64,000 bases of DNA. It comes from Azadirachta indica (Eukaryota > Streptophyta > Magnoliopsida > Sapindales > Meliaceae). The notes below the pieces were generated by a model, which was not told the origin of the DNA, searched no databases, and saw nothing but the letters and a program-made list of their open reading frames with translations. Position 1 is the first letter of the stretch; every line of letters begins with the position of its first letter. Position numbers and translations under genes: made by a program. This document shows, piece by piece, positions 41,901 through 55,329 of this stretch. The stretch is from assembly GCA_022749755.1 (NCBI GenBank), contig CM040443.1, forward strand, positions 10,079,744-10,143,743, written 5' to 3'.

Positions 41901-42184
41901 ACGTGCCAAAGGGAGTTGATCTAAGAATGAATATGCGTTCTCAGTATAATTCTGCCAACCTGTATGCTAATTCTGATTGTCAAACATACGTGCTCTGTTT
42001 TATTGTTAAGGTGGACATGGATGTTTAGCATATAAATACGTAAACAACAAGAACGAGACCAAATTTATAGGCTACTAGTATTTGAAATGCTAATTTTTCT
42101 GCGGTCATTTTCTTACCATTACCAGATATGCTGATTAAGGTGGAAAAAATTATCAGCGAGGTGGGAGGTGATTTATCTCTGTAA
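38987..42184 (+). CDS. PHS1: POOR HOMOLOGOUS SYNAPSIS 1-like meiotic protein, 8 exons, 303 aa
   Basis: Exons are 38987-39262, 39922-40038, 40866-40931, 41081-41184, 41315-41523, 41607-41659, 41825-41852 and 42126-42184; phases close. The N-terminal half has the family's HFSRFFTYP, STCASLVP, GTWISTSSSDASL, SKLQFTWPQVSCLSGYPARG and KFALQFST blocks. The C-terminal half is acidic and variable. In maize and Arabidopsis PHS1 is a cytoplasmic protein needed for homologous pairing and for nuclear import of RAD50 in meiosis. Exon 2 ends with a GC donor (GAG/GCAAGC) rather than GT. The last exon is read through to TAA at 42182-42184 (ending GGDLSL). A donor after 42160 joined to an acceptor near 42304 would end two codons later instead, so the C-terminus is uncertain. 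An E2F-type site precedes the gene. Confidence 0.9.
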
Positions 42185-44060
42185 TTTCAATGGTTTGACA
42201 CTTCATCTAAAGCGCTTCACAACTTTCGTTATGTGGTCATTAGCTTGTTTTCTGCATGTGCAATCTGAGCCATGTTACAGTAAGTATGTTTTCTCTCTTT
42301 GGCAGATTTAAGGAAAAATTTGTAAAATACTTGAATCAAATTGAACAGAGAAATATGGATGAACTGCATAGCTGCAGGGCAAGGAATATTCTCTTTTCTT
42401 AGTTGTCTAGAGTACTTTTCAACTGCAAAAATCTGCGGTCTTTTACTATATCTTCTGTAAAATCTATACAAATTGAATCAGTAATAATTCCATGTACTCC
42501 TGACAGAAGTAGAACATTTTTTTACGCATTGTTTACAGTTTACAAACTATGTGTGCCATTCTTCCCCGTGTTCATAGTTTTACCTTCATTATCCTGTTTT
42601 AGTTAGCTTTCAGTTAGTTTTAACATCTTGTTACATCATCTTCTTGTAGTTCATATTCCCAGACAGACATGGTGAATGCATTCTTTAGGGGTCAACATAG
42701 AGGAGAAAAAAGAGAAGATAAATTGGCAGCGTATGTTGAATCCCATCTAAATTGTGGATAGCCAAATACCTTATAACTTAAATAGCCTCACCGATCACTG
42801 TAGACCGATCACTGTAGATGGAGATGCCCCTTTTATGCAACAGTTCCAATAAAAACAGGATACTTTGATATAAAAAAGAAAAATTGGGTGCACGTCGGCA
42901 AATAGCCGGCCTTCTGATCCTGCCTCTGCAGTTGACTTTCTTTATGTGACATAGAACAATGAATATTTTAAAACTTGTTTATTGACTGATGAATTAATTT
43001 AATGGCATGATCTATCTAATATTCATTGCTTTCCTGGGGAACGCATAAAATATTAATTGGTTATAATTAAGATTAACTATGCTTAGTTAATGAAAGAAAC
43101 CCAAAAAAGGAATAATTCCAGTGAAAATGCACAGTTACCAAAAAAGTTTCTAAACGATGAAAGAATGTACAGCTATGTAATTATGCATTTCAAAAGAATG
43201 ATAATATATGTACAAATTTTCACACATTTTTCTCTTTTTTTAATTTTATGTAAAGTGTGAGACAACTAAAAATATATAATACTGTTACATAAATTTACGC
43301 GAGGGTTTCTATATGTAATATTATTGAACAGGTTCTCAAAATAGTATTAGTAAGATAGGACCCCTCGCCCGGACAAAGATATTTTGTTGATTTGTTCCAC
43401 TTGGAAAGAGACGGTCGCCCGTTGTAGGAACACAGATGAAGTTGGGTTGACGAGAAAAACAAGGCCTTCCAACTTAAATCCTCCAGCAGTCCAGCTTATG
43501 CGAACAAGGATACTTACTCCTTACATGGAGAAACTCACGTTATACCCAATGGGCGTAAGGCATTACTGTTCTTCTTGTGTAGTTAAGCCAGGTGGAAAAC
43601 TCGTATTTCTTCAAGGCACGACTAATCATAGCGTGATGCATATGTGTATTAAACGTGTGTATGTTCAACATTTGACTGATATGATGTGCCAATGCATAAT
43701 CCGGCACTCCTGATACCATAAAGATGCGACCATTTTCGGCGAGATACATATGGACAAAGTTCCCTTCGTAAATCAATTGTAAGCATCGCCAGCTACCATA
43801 AGAATAAACCATATTAAACTCACACATAACTCAAGATAAACTTTGTTAATTACAAAATGATATCTGTAATTATATAGTAGAGAATGAACACTTTTTGCCC
43901 GGGAGACTTACAATAAAAGAGGACAATTAATTACCCCAGTTGGTTTTAAACAAGTTATGACAACTGAGAACATACAAATTACAATCATCCTGAATTATAT
44001 TGCTCCATCTTCTATCCTCAATTTTCTCCCTTCGTAGGGAAAATTCCCTTACCCACCAGT
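42185..44060. other. Intergenic DNA between PHS1 and the LysM kinase
   Basis: The first part is PHS1 3' UTR/flank. A 14-bp direct repeat (CCGATCACTGTAGA) sits in tandem near 42790-42818. Bases 43380-43830 are higher in GC and stop-free for about 95-110 codons on each strand (43384-43713 + and 43540-43827 -). Neither frame resembles a family I know. The remainder up to 44060 should be the LysM kinase promoter. Confidence 0.45.
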
Positions 44061-46772
44061 ATGGCTTCCCATAATTTCCTTCCCGGTTTTCTCCTCCTCT
44101 CTTTATTGGCAACTGTACTCGCCAGAGCTTTTGGCTCAGATGTTTTAGTCAAGCCCAGTGTCATGAACTCATTTCCTTGCAACGAACGCATCAACACATG
44201 TACTGCCTTGTTGTATCACATCAACCAGGGTCTCTCAGAAGAACAAATTGCTTCATTTTACTCTGTAAACTCATCACAAATCAAACCGACTTTCCACGGC
44301 AATCAAAAAGATTACGTGATAAAAATAGAATGTTCTTGCAAAGATGTGAATGGCACCAGAGCATACTTCTATGATACATCCTATAAAGTTGAGCCAAATG
44401 ACACATTCGTGAATGTTTCTGCCAAAATATACAGTGGGCAAGCTTGGAAAGTTGGGGGAGAAGAGAAGAATTTTATTGCAGAAAAGGTATTTCCAGTTCA
44501 TCTTATATGCGGCTGTGTGGAGACTGACACTCAAGTTGTGGTTACATACACAGTTCAGCAACAAGACACGTTGTCAAGTATTGCAATTCTACTTTCTGCT
44601 AAAATCAGTGGAATAGAGAGCATGAACAAAATGGTGGCTGAGAATCCGGGTTACATAGACGTTGGTTGGGTATTGTATGTGCCCATGGAACTCAATGGAA
44701 TTCCACCGCCAAAAGCCAGTGAGTATATATGCAATCATTTTCATGAAAGTTTATGTGCATCAATTGCTTCATACATACATCTTTCTTTGTGGCTTTATTG
44801 TTATGGATCAGCAGATATTTTGAACCTAATCAACTGCTCTTTCTTTGAGTTTAATTTTGCTTGTCCGTATTATTTACTTTGATCATCAGGAAAGAGACAC
44901 AAGTGGATTGCAGTCGTCGCCATATTATCAGTTGTGACATTATTTTCAATGATCACAATGATAATAATTCTTTTGAGGAGAAAAAAATCCCAAGAAACAA
45001 CTGCAGAAGATTTAAAATCTGCATCAAAAGCCCTGAGCGCTTCCAATAAAGCATTTTCCTTGCAGAGCCACTACCTTAACAAAGGAAATATGGAAGGTCA
45101 GCTTGATTGGCTTAAATTAACCTAATTGATAAACTAAAAATTTTATAAGATCGATCAACTCATTTATGGTGAATTTACCGCTCTACAGATGTGACAGTTT
45201 TTGAGTCAGAGAGAGCAGTAGTTTTTAGTGTTGAGGAGATTGAAGAAGCTACAAGTAACTTCGATGAATCTAAGATAATTGGACGGGGTGGATATGGAAG
45301 TGTGTACTTTGGAATGTTCGGAGAAAAAGTATGGGCTGATCACTTGGCTCCTTTTTGTTTTATTTCTTATAATAATTAACACAAAAATTTAAAGTATGCT
45401 TAGACAATATTTAACTAGTCACTTCTAACCTTAATTCAGGAGGTTGCAATAAAGCAGATGAAATCTAACAAATCCAAAGAGTTCTTCGCTGAGCTCAAGG
45501 TCTTATGCAAGATTCATCACATAAATGTGGTAAGTTATTGCATAGGGAAGTAGTTAAATGACCTGTACGATGTTGGGATGTACAATCAGGATGGCCTGAA
45601 AAAATTGTGTTTTAGGTGGAGTTGTTTGGGTACGCCAGTGGAGACGATCACCTGTACTTAGTTTATGAGTATGTTCGAAATGGATCACTCAGCGATCATC
45701 TCCACGATCCACTGCTTAAAGGCTACCAACCTCTTTCTTGGCCAGCAAGAACTCAGATTGCCCTCGATGCTGCAAAGGGAATTCAGTACATTCATGACCA
45801 CACAAAAGCTTGTTATGTGCATCGCGACATCAAGACAAGCAACATTCTACTCGACAATGGACTACGAGCAAAGGTACTCAAATAAATGCAAAACTTGAAT
45901 CATCAATGTTGTCGTTGAGAAGAATTACTTGTGAATTTGTCAATGATGAATCTCTGGAATATGGATGTAGGTTGCAGATTTTGGATTGGTGAAGCTTGTG
46001 GAACGAACCAACGATGAAGAAATGATAGCAACACGATTAGTTGGCACGCCAGGCTATCTTCCTCCAGAGTAAGTTCAACATTAATTTCCGCTATGTTAAT
46101 GTTGGTCAGTCATAACTGACCGCAAGGTAGGGTGCATGGTTGCTGTCTTTCTGAATTCTGTACTTGGAACATTTTTACAAGATCTTTGAAGGAGCTACAG
46201 GTGACAACCAAAACCGATGTGTTTGCATTTGGAGTGGTTCTAGCGGAGCTGATAACAGGCCAACGCGCACTTATTCGTGATAACAGAGAACCCAACAAAA
46301 TGAAATCACTAATCACAATTGTAACTCAACTTCCTTTTGCTCAACTAGTATTTATCATTATGAACAAGTTAGCTAAAGTTTCTGATCACTCACCGTCACA
46401 AACAATTTTTTCTCAGATTAATAAAATTTTCCAAGATGAAGATCCGCCTACTGCTTTAGAAGAAATCATAGATGGAAATCTTCGAGGCAGCTACCCTGCG
46501 GAGGATGTGTACAAGGTCTGTATATTTTCTTCCCGTTTATGTAACCAAGGATTGAAGAGATGAAATTGAACTTTTGTTAATTATACATTCAATTCAATTC
46601 TTTACAGATGGCAGAAGTTGCTGAGTGGTGCTTAAGTGAAGATGCAGTTAACAGACCAGAAATGCGAGACATTGTTATTACGCTATCTCAAATCGCTATC
46701 TCTTCAACAGAGTGGGAAGCATCTTTGGGAGGGAATAGCCAAGTTTTCAGTGGTTTATTCCATGGAAGATGA
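44061..46772 (+). CDS. LYK3: LysM domain receptor-like kinase, LYK3 (At1g51940) type, 9 exons, 617 aa
   Basis: Exons are 44061-44718, 44890-45096, 45189-45328, 45440-45529, 45616-45873, 45971-46068, 46182-46320, 46417-46515 and 46608-46772; GT-AG, phases close. A signal peptide ([17 protein letters not shown]) is followed by a LysM ectodomain with the CXC pairs IECSC and ICGC. The transmembrane helix is at about 225-247, followed by a basic stop-transfer RRKK. The cytoplasmic kinase has a P-loop [11 protein letters not shown] (320-330), catalytic lysine VAIK (K340), HRDIKTSN (434-441) and DFG (454-456), so it looks active. It ends [10 protein letters not shown], as LYK3-type kinases do. Members bind chitin-like or Nod-factor-like oligosaccharides, or act as co-receptors; Arabidopsis LYK3 links immunity and abscisic acid. 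The ligand here is unknown. The 96-bp intron 7 is in frame without stops. Confidence 0.95.
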
Positions 46773-47373
46773 ACCTATTTTTTTATTATTTTTAATGGTG
46801 TGATAGATTTGACTTACAAATGCTGTTAGTGTAATGACTGTCTGTTGAGAGAATTTTATATTCATGTGTTTTAAATTGAGAGATCAGGTGTAGCTAATTG
46901 TTGTTTGAACTTCACATCATCGGGTCAGTATACGAACGACTATAAAATTTAGGAAACAAAAATAATTAAACAAGTTATTACGCGTTCTGAGACTAGATGC
47001 AAACGACGTCGATTTGGTTCCTTTACTTCATAAAAACGATATCGTATATAAAATAAATACCCTTTATTCTGAAATGCAATTGGGTTCCCGGTTATGTTAC
47101 GACTAGAAAGGGAATAGCATTGAAAGATCTAACGACCTCCATTACCGCAGTTGTTACATTAAGAAGTCGGACGCAGAGCTAAAGAAATTTCGTGTCTCTT
47201 GACAAACATGCTTTAACTAAATGGCGCCACTAAATTTACAATTCCTAAATTTAGATTTTATTAAAATTTTATTCTCAATTTACGACTTTGATCATTCCAT
47301 CATCAATGACATTATGCGACAAGTAGATATCTGATTGATTTGTAGAAACCCTAGAAGACTTGTAGAAAACAAA
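46773..47373. other. Short intergenic region between the LysM kinase and AP-1 mu
   Basis: Holds the kinase 3' UTR and the AP-1 mu promoter/5' leader. An in-frame ATG at 47335 lies 13 codons before the conserved start at 47374. No other feature is seen. Confidence 0.5.
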
Positions 47374-50300
47374 ATGGCAGGTGCAGTCTCGGCGCTCTTT
47401 CTTCTAGACATAAAGGGACGCGTTCTGGTGTGGCGCGACTACCGTGGGGACGTCTCTGCAATTCAGGCGGAGCGCTTCTTCACCAAGCTTATCGAGAAAG
47501 AGGTTCTTCCATTTGTCTCTTTTCTAGTTTTTAAGACTTTTGTAGCTTATCTAATTGAACTCGGCTGGCGCAATTTGAGTTTCGTGTTTCTGTTCTGGTT
47601 TTAGGATAAACTTAACTCAACAGTTCTTACCTCGATCTGTTGTTCTAAGCTTTTGTTGCTTGTTTGGTGTTTCTGATGTGTTATAGGGAGACCCGCAGTC
47701 CCAAGATCCAGTTGTGTATGATAATGGAGTCACATACTTGTTTATACAGCACTCCAATGTTTATCTTATGACAGCTTCGAGGCAAAACTGCAATGCTGCC
47801 AGCCTTCTTTTCTTTCTACACCGCGTAGCTGATGTAAGCGTGATTGGTAACTATAGTTTTTCCATAACTGTTTCACGGATAAGAATATCAATAACACTGA
47901 TAAATTATGTAAGTTATTACATATTTTATTTTCGATGAACTAAAGTATGTGATTCTAATTAAAAAAGTTGCTCCCAGGTGTTTAAGCATTATTTTGAAGA
48001 GTTAGAAGAGGAATCGCTTAGAGATAACTTTGTGGTTGTGGTATGTTGATGTTTCTATAAATATTTACTTTCATGATATACTTTAAACCAACAGACATCG
48101 TTAACAAAACGTTGATGGTAGTCCTATTTCCTTGTGCTTTTGTCAGTATGAGTTGCTTGATGAAATGATGGACTTTGGTTACCCTCAGTACACTGAAGCA
48201 ACTATTTTGAGTGAATTTATCAAGACTGATGCATATAGGATGGAAGTTACACAAAGGCCTCCCATGGCTGTCACAAATGCGGTGTCTTGGCGCAGTGAAG
48301 GGATACAATACAAGAAGAATGAAGTGGGTGACTTTTTCCTTTCTTCTTCTCTTGAGTTGTTTATAGAGGCCCTGACCAACTGAATGATGGAGGTCTCTTC
48401 TTGTTTCTTCAGGTTTTCTTGGATGTTGTGGAGAATATTAATATACTTGTTAACAGCAATGGACAAATCATTAGATCAGATGTTGTTGGAGCATTGAAGA
48501 TGAGAACTTACTTGAGGTGTTTTGTCCCCCAAAATTTAGGGCTAACTAGTTCTGTAAGGGAAAATGGCTCGTAGTTAATGGCTAGTAGTTATTCATTCTC
48601 CTGGTGCAACTCACTGTTCTTTGACCAACATGTGCCTGAGGACTTATATTCTTTCCCAGTGAACACACTAATGTAGTATTGATCAAGTTTAGAATATATG
48701 TGAATTTGTTAAGAGTAGCAAAATTTTTGTGCTCTCAAATTCTGAGGTTTAGGCAATACTATGACAAGTAGTGTAAGTGTTGTTGTTCGATGCTATGAAT
48801 CAAAGTTCAGCAGTATGCAGGGTTTTCATAAAACACAGTCTCAACATTTTTTTTATCATAAAACAAATCATGCAGATTGAAGTTGGAGGGTTTATGTTAT
48901 GATGAGAGTTGCTATTATGGATGCCTTCTGTCTATGTAACTCCAACATGTTTTCTAACTTCTTTATTCTTTGAAGCTAGTGTCCTTGAGGATTAGGCTTA
49001 TACTTGGATGCTTCTGCCGATTTGATGTGGTTATGTTGGATACTTGTATGATTTAATTTGTTTATTTCTCCATTTCCACTCCATACTATGGTATGGTGGA
49101 CAAGCCAACCTTTTCCCATTTTTGAAACTGTACTTCCATGTCCAAATTTTCTTTGTTTGAGTTTGCTACTAATTTCTATCTGCTAGCACCTACTAGAGAC
49201 TAAAGCCACTGATTTATCTTTTCCAGTGGTATGCCCGAGTGTAAACTTGGTCTAAATGATAGAATATTGCTGGAGGCACAAGGTCGAGCAACAAAGGGAA
49301 AGGCTGTTGATTTGGATGACATTAAATTTCATCAGTATGTAACCTAATACTCTGGTCTACTTGAAATCTGATATTGGTTGTCAATTATTTGTGAGGATTG
49401 GGTGCTTGAACTTGGTTTGTGAATTCTGGTTTTCTCTAAATGCACCCTTTTGGTCTAGGTGTGTACGTTTAGCCCGATTTGAAAATGATAGGACAATATC
49501 CTTCATACCACCTGATGGATCTTTTGATCTTATGTCTTACAGACTCAATGCTCAGGTTCACCTGTGGTTCATAATGCTTTTATTTTTATTATTTTTTATT
49601 CTTAAACTTTTCTGATGTTTACCTGATTACATTGTTTGTTCAGGTGAAGCCTCTGATTTGGGTTGAAGCTCAAGTTGAAAGGCATTCTAGAAGTCGTGTT
49701 GAGATCCTGGTAAAGGCTAGAAGTCAGTTCAAGGAGCGTAGGTATTAAGTATTACCAGTATTGCAATTGTTCTTTTAGTCAACTTTTTATTGCTCCAACT
49801 CTGAGCAGGTTGATGTTCAGGATTCTCAATTACTCATGACAAATTGATTGGATAATACAGTACTGCAACAAATGTTGAGATTGAGTTGCCTGTGTCATCT
49901 GATGCTTCCAATCCAAATATTCGGACATCAATGGGATCTGCATCATATGTACCAGAAGAGGATGCATTGATATGGAGAATAAAATCTTTTCCTGGTGGCA
50001 AGGTATTGCTTAACTTTTATTTTTCAATTGTTCGTCTGTTTGTTGTGGTCCTAGATTTTGAAGGAATTTCTATGTGATCCTTTCTGCAAATATAATTCAG
50101 CTATATAGTGATCCTCCTGCAAATCCAAATTATTTAGGAATACATGTTGAGGGCTGAATTCACTCTTCCCAGTATAACAGCTGAAGAAGCTGCTCCTGAG
50201 AGAAAAGCTCCCATACGTGTGAAATTTGAAATACCATATTTTACTGTCTCAGGGATACAGGTATGGCTTTTAATATAATAGCTGCCCTTATTATTTTTGT

Positions 50301-51892
50301 CAATATGCAATAATAACTGCTTTCCCTATCTGTCTATCTTTTCAAGATTGGAGTAATATTTAAGATTAACAGGACAAAATTGAATTTGGTTAAGTGACTT
50401 GGAATATTCCTATTGTTGAATGTTTAAGACAATTAACAAATAACATTTAGACGTAAATAATAAAAAGTAACTTGCCCGTGACTGGCTTTTCAATATGCAG
50501 ATGTTTATAGCATACTTTTGTTGAGTCAAAGCTGTTTGTACTGAAATTAGGTCTTAAATTAACTTGACACGTGATCCACCTGAGACTGAAAGCATTCACC
50601 GTAACCTGTCTTATACCTGGTAGGTTCCATTTTTTTGGCCAATACGGCAGTAGGTTCATGTTAATTGGTGCCTTTTAGTAGATCGGACCCGAGTTAATAT
50701 GTAGTAGGTGTTGTGAGATTGACTGTCTTGAATTGAACAGTATATGAGTCCGTCTTAAATCAACTTGTAATAAGAATAGCAAGAGGTTGCATACGGGAAA
50801 AAAATTGGAGTTGTAGATGTAAATCCAAGCACTACCTATATAATTAATTTTGGTTGCACAACAGATTCTTTAGACAGTAATATGATACTACCTGAATACT
50901 CCTTTTGTAAACAGACATTCGGGGTTGACAAGAAATTGATATTTATCTATTGCCATATTAATTTGTATATTAAGGCATGTCTGAAATGTGGAAGTGATGA
51001 AATTTCTTAACTATTATGTAGATTGCTTTTTGTAATTATTTTATCTTTAATTTCCATTCTTATCTGAATCTTAGCATAAATACAAAAACCAAAAAAAAAA
51101 AAAATAGTTAAGTAAATAGGTTGATCGATGAGCACATCTTGATTCATTAGCCAGTCAATTACCCGTGATTTTCAGTTAGATGGAGCAGCAAAAATTGACC
51201 TGTTTGGTTAACCCTACTTATAACAATCATGATTAGTCAAATTTAAACCTTCTTTGTGTTGAGTTGAAGTCATGTTCTTTAGGTCCAAATTTGCCACTTC
51301 TGGATTAGAGTTTTCTTTGACCACTCTAGTTAGCTGATTTGGGTATCTTGAATTTTAAAGCAGGTTTTAGTGGATGTAGAGTTAAGTAGTTTCTTGAGCT
51401 TGTGTAGCATCTTCAAATATCATCAAGGTGGTTAAATTCAGTCTCAGAAATATGGGTTTCTTTTTTATGGTAATGTTCTTGCCTTCTGGTATTAAAGTAG
51501 AAAATAAGATAACTGAGGGAAAGAATTATTTGTGAGTGACCTTGATGATGCTTCCTCATTATAGATCCACATCAAGGAATCATATGAATCTGAGAGCTTC
51601 TACCTGGCAGTCATTGGACGACCAAAGATATCTATTTGAATTATCAGCAGTAATTTAAAAAAAGAAAAACAAATTATTGTTGTTGAAGTTCTCTACTTAA
51701 GAAAGACATTGTTGTTAAATGACAGAATATCTGGCGTATCCAAGGAAGTTGAGATTAGTAATCATCTTGTCATCTACATGTTTGATTTTGTAGGTTCGAT
51801 ACCTGAAGATTATAGAGAAAAGTGGTTACCATGCTCTTCCATGGGTGAGATACATAACAATGGCTGGCGAATATGAACTAAGGCTTATCTGA
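47374..51892 (+). CDS. AP1M2: AP-1 clathrin adaptor complex subunit mu (AP1M type), 11 exons, 428 aa
   Basis: Exons are 47374-47502, 47687-47833, 47978-48040, 48147-48323, 48413-48516, 49227-49334, 49459-49555, 49644-49741, 49861-50002, 50138-50260 and 51794-51892; all GT-AG, phases close to 428 aa, the usual plant AP1M length. An N-terminal longin domain (about 1-140, starting MAGAVSALFLLDIKGRVLVW) assembles with the other AP-1 subunits. The mu homology domain (about 170-428) binds YXX-hydrophobic cargo signals. The complex sorts cargo at the trans-Golgi network/early endosome, including cytokinesis and vacuolar traffic in plants. The ATG at 47374 fits the conserved N-terminus. The last intron is unusually long (1.5 kb) and has no recognisable insert. 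AP1M1 and AP1M2 cannot be told apart from sequence here; an At1g10730 (AP1M1) relationship would fit the neighbourhood. Confidence 0.96.
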
Positions 51893-54800
51893 AAGCTACA
51901 ACCATCCCTAGGTTCTTTTATGAGCTTGAATCATTGATGATGATGACATGGACATATCTGGTCAATAAATCTGGAACGTCATAAGAATTCTGTTGTCCCC
52001 TAAACCACTGATTTGTGAAGAAAATCTTTTGTCTTGGCATATGGTTTTACGTGTTGATGATAGTTCTATTATCAATTGGTTTTATAATAGTTGTCCATTC
52101 ATCTCCCTTGAAGCAAGTTTGTTTTTTAACTACTGTGAGTCAGATTTTTTTGTCTGTGATTTTCGTATCTGAATTTGCATGCGAATTTTATTATTCTGTA
52201 ATGCCCATTTTTCAGTTAGTCAATCTCAGTCTGTTCTCAATTCCATTGTTCTAGATAGTTTTGTCTCTGGACAATATCTCTTTGGTTTTTTCTCGCCAAC
52301 AATCTCAGTAAGGATTTAGTACTTAAACTTCGGAAATACTCAATAATAATACAAGAATAATCTAAGATAGTGTCAAAAAAAAAATGTGGGGAAATAATTA
52401 AGAAAATTATTTAGATGTATTGCAATTAACCATCTTCCTCTTTCTATAGGATTTATTTTTCCTCCATTTTCTAGTCTCTACTTTTCATTTATTTATGCTT
52501 GTGGGGTGGGGGTTGTAATTTCTTTTTCCCTCTTTACATGAAATTTAAAATGAGACCCAAGAATCATTTTAAATACCCAACTCCAGCAAAACCTTCTCCG
52601 GGGAAAACTTGTTCCAATAATCTGGACTCTAAATGCATTCGGGTGGCACTGGCAGCCATCTATTGGCAGTTATCTTTTAATAGTGTAGAGTGACTCAAGA
52701 TTTCTCATATAAATAAAAGGTTATAAACAATTGAAATAAACATTTAACTCGTGCGATTCCTTGTAACAGCAGCATCTAGGACGGCAAGCTGATAATATAT
52801 TTAGGCGGGCAAATCCCCAATATTCTGTAGCAAGGAAATCTGGATCAAATCAATTTAGTGGTATATTTTTGTTCCACAAAATATGCCACACAACGCTCCA
52901 GAATTTCTTTGGTACAAGACAAGTCTAGAAACCTTAAAAGATTTGAACATTTGCTTAGAGTCTTCACCTTGTTGATTTTCTTTCTTTCTTTTTTATCGTT
53001 TTTATTCAAAATATTCAAGCTTCAATGAAGCAAATACTTTTAAAAGGGAAAAAGTCCAGCTGCAGGCAATGTTTGAAGATGATTAGTCATTAGACCACCC
53101 TCAAACGCGTCAAAAAGACCGACTTAGGGTAAAATTAGAATTTTGAGAGAGAATATTCTGTTGATCTAAGCCCACTGTAGCCATGACCTTTAGTTGGCCA
53201 TCTCCCACATCATTGTGAGCGTCCCTATAGCCACCTCACACTTCACCAATCAATTTCTGCCACGTCAGATTTAAAACAGAAAAAGAGTAGGTCCATTTTA
53301 CCCATGTGTCCTATGTGGTCTTGTGCAAGTGGTCCTCCCTGACAAACTGGTGGCATCCATCCAGTCAATCGATGTATATAAGTTGAGAATAAATCCCCTT
53401 TCACCGGCTGTGCGTGTGTGAGAGAGTGACAACATTTAGTAGGACGCAGACCAACCGAAATACAGGAACCAAAGAGCTGTGGGCCACACGCACGAGATTC
53501 ATTTTTTTTAATATTGCATAAATCTCTTAATAATTATTTCACACAGGAAGAATGCACAATCAAAATCACATGGTCCACTTAGTTTGCGATTCCGAATCTG
53601 ACGGTGATGGCATCTCCAACACAGCTCTTGGAAGAATCGAGAGGCACTAATCATGTGGGTCCATTTTGGTACAATCATGTCTCAATCAAAATCTGACGTG
53701 CACCAAAATCTGACACACCAAAAGTTTAGGTACATTATGAAACATATTGATCAAACCACATATGCATCCTACTCAGCACGTCACCGTCCCCTCCGAATTG
53801 GTGTCTATGATTCCAAAATTAATTAACAAGTCAAAAACAAAAATAGAAATACAAGATAAAAATAACTTTGATTTATTAGGTTGTTGATACGTGTGGCCTC
53901 GCATCGCACGCTTTTTGAAAATCTAACAAACAATCAAACAAACAACCGACGCTCGTCAAATCCTACTCAGACTAATTTATTGGGTAGTTCATGGTTGCGT
54001 GTTAAACACTGAGGACTCCTCATCTCTTAGACAAGTGGGCAATTGGGTCCCTGCCACGTGTAAATTTAAGGTGTTCACTTTAACCGCATATCCGATCCTA
54101 TGTACCGAAAGCAGATTAAAAAGAACATAGTTACATGTATAAGGAATAAGCAAGAAGGGCTATTTTAAGCTATGGTGTTGCTAAGTCCACACATTATTTT
54201 TTTTCCTTTGTTTCATATGACGAATATTGCCAAGAAAAAAAAAAGAAAAAGAAAAAGGAAAAAATCCCAACAGTGACTCTTCTCCTCTGGAAATAACAGA
54301 TTTAAAAAAAGGTATTTGCTTTATTTTGCTTTTGGGCAGTGTGAATTTGGGAATTGGGGCCTACTGATGTGTTTGTTTACAAAAATAAAAGTCCCATATG
54401 TATGTGAATGAAACGAAACAAAGTGCATGATTCTCTTCTCGAAAGGATAAGGAGATAAAGGTGGATATGCTCAGCACCTTCTGGAAATTACGCAAATAAT
54501 ATAACAAATTGGAGAAAAAGCAAGTATATACATAACACTACAAGCTACAGCTATAGCTAGGCACACACAGCTCTGGCTGAAGTAGGACCTTATGGCACGT
54601 TTAGAATGGTCTTTGGATAATTACATGACATTATCAATGAAAACGACAACTAATTAATTACTAATGGAATTTGGTCAGCCTAATCTCTTCACGAGTTTTC
54701 TTTAAAACAGCTGTGTTAAACACATTATTTTTTATTAATTTTCAAGGATATGGTATGCCGAAATGTTTTTGATAAACAAACCTTAAAATTTCTTTGAAGT

Positions 54801-55329
54801 TATTAATTGTTTTCGTGGCCACTTTGTTGTCTAGATGTATTTATTTATCTTTTTTGTGAACATTACATTGAATTATTAGTTTGGACTAATTTGGTTTATG
54901 GGGCATGTATGTATGATGTTCGTCGGATATAGTATTTGATTATTAATTTCTTGGCATTAAAGAATCAAGTGGGAGGTTTTCTTTGACTCATATAATAAAT
55001 ATTTTCTGTATATTGTGTGAAAGTGATAGTGTTTAACTGGGGGATGAATTTGGATCCAGTACTGCTTTAGAAGTCAACCCAACATGTACAAATGATAATG
55101 TTTGTCTACCTGTTTTTATTCTGTAGTAATATTTGTAGATTAATAATCACATAGATATTCTAAACAATACGTATAGTTTATCCTCTACAATTTTTTTCTT
55201 TTTGTGAATAATCCACAAATCTTAATGTATTAAATACGCACTGCTAACTTTTTAAGAATACAAAATAAAGAAAAAATTATTTAGAAAAATATTCGAGCAT
55301 TAGAATACGCAACACTAAATGACTAGATG
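51893..55329. other. Intergenic region, no gene recognised
   Basis: The first few hundred bases are AP-1 mu 3' UTR. From about 53040 to 53460 the DNA is less AT-rich and promoter-like, with GTATATAAG at about 53376 and a CACGTCAG-type element near 53264. No coding frame or convincing hairpin follows. A perfect G-box core (CCACGTGT) lies near 54054. The remainder to the retroelement is AT-rich without visible structure. Confidence 0.45.

Noticed and set aside
50261..51793. The 1.5-kb last intron of AP-1 mu as a transposon insertion
   Set aside because: No terminal repeats, coding remnants or internal duplication could be seen; it may just be a long intron.
53400..53510. Possible microRNA hairpin (GTGCGTGTG pairing with CACACGCAC)
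   Set aside because: Only 9 bp pair across a loop of about 75 nt, and no known miRNA sequence was seen; far below miRNA precursor standards.
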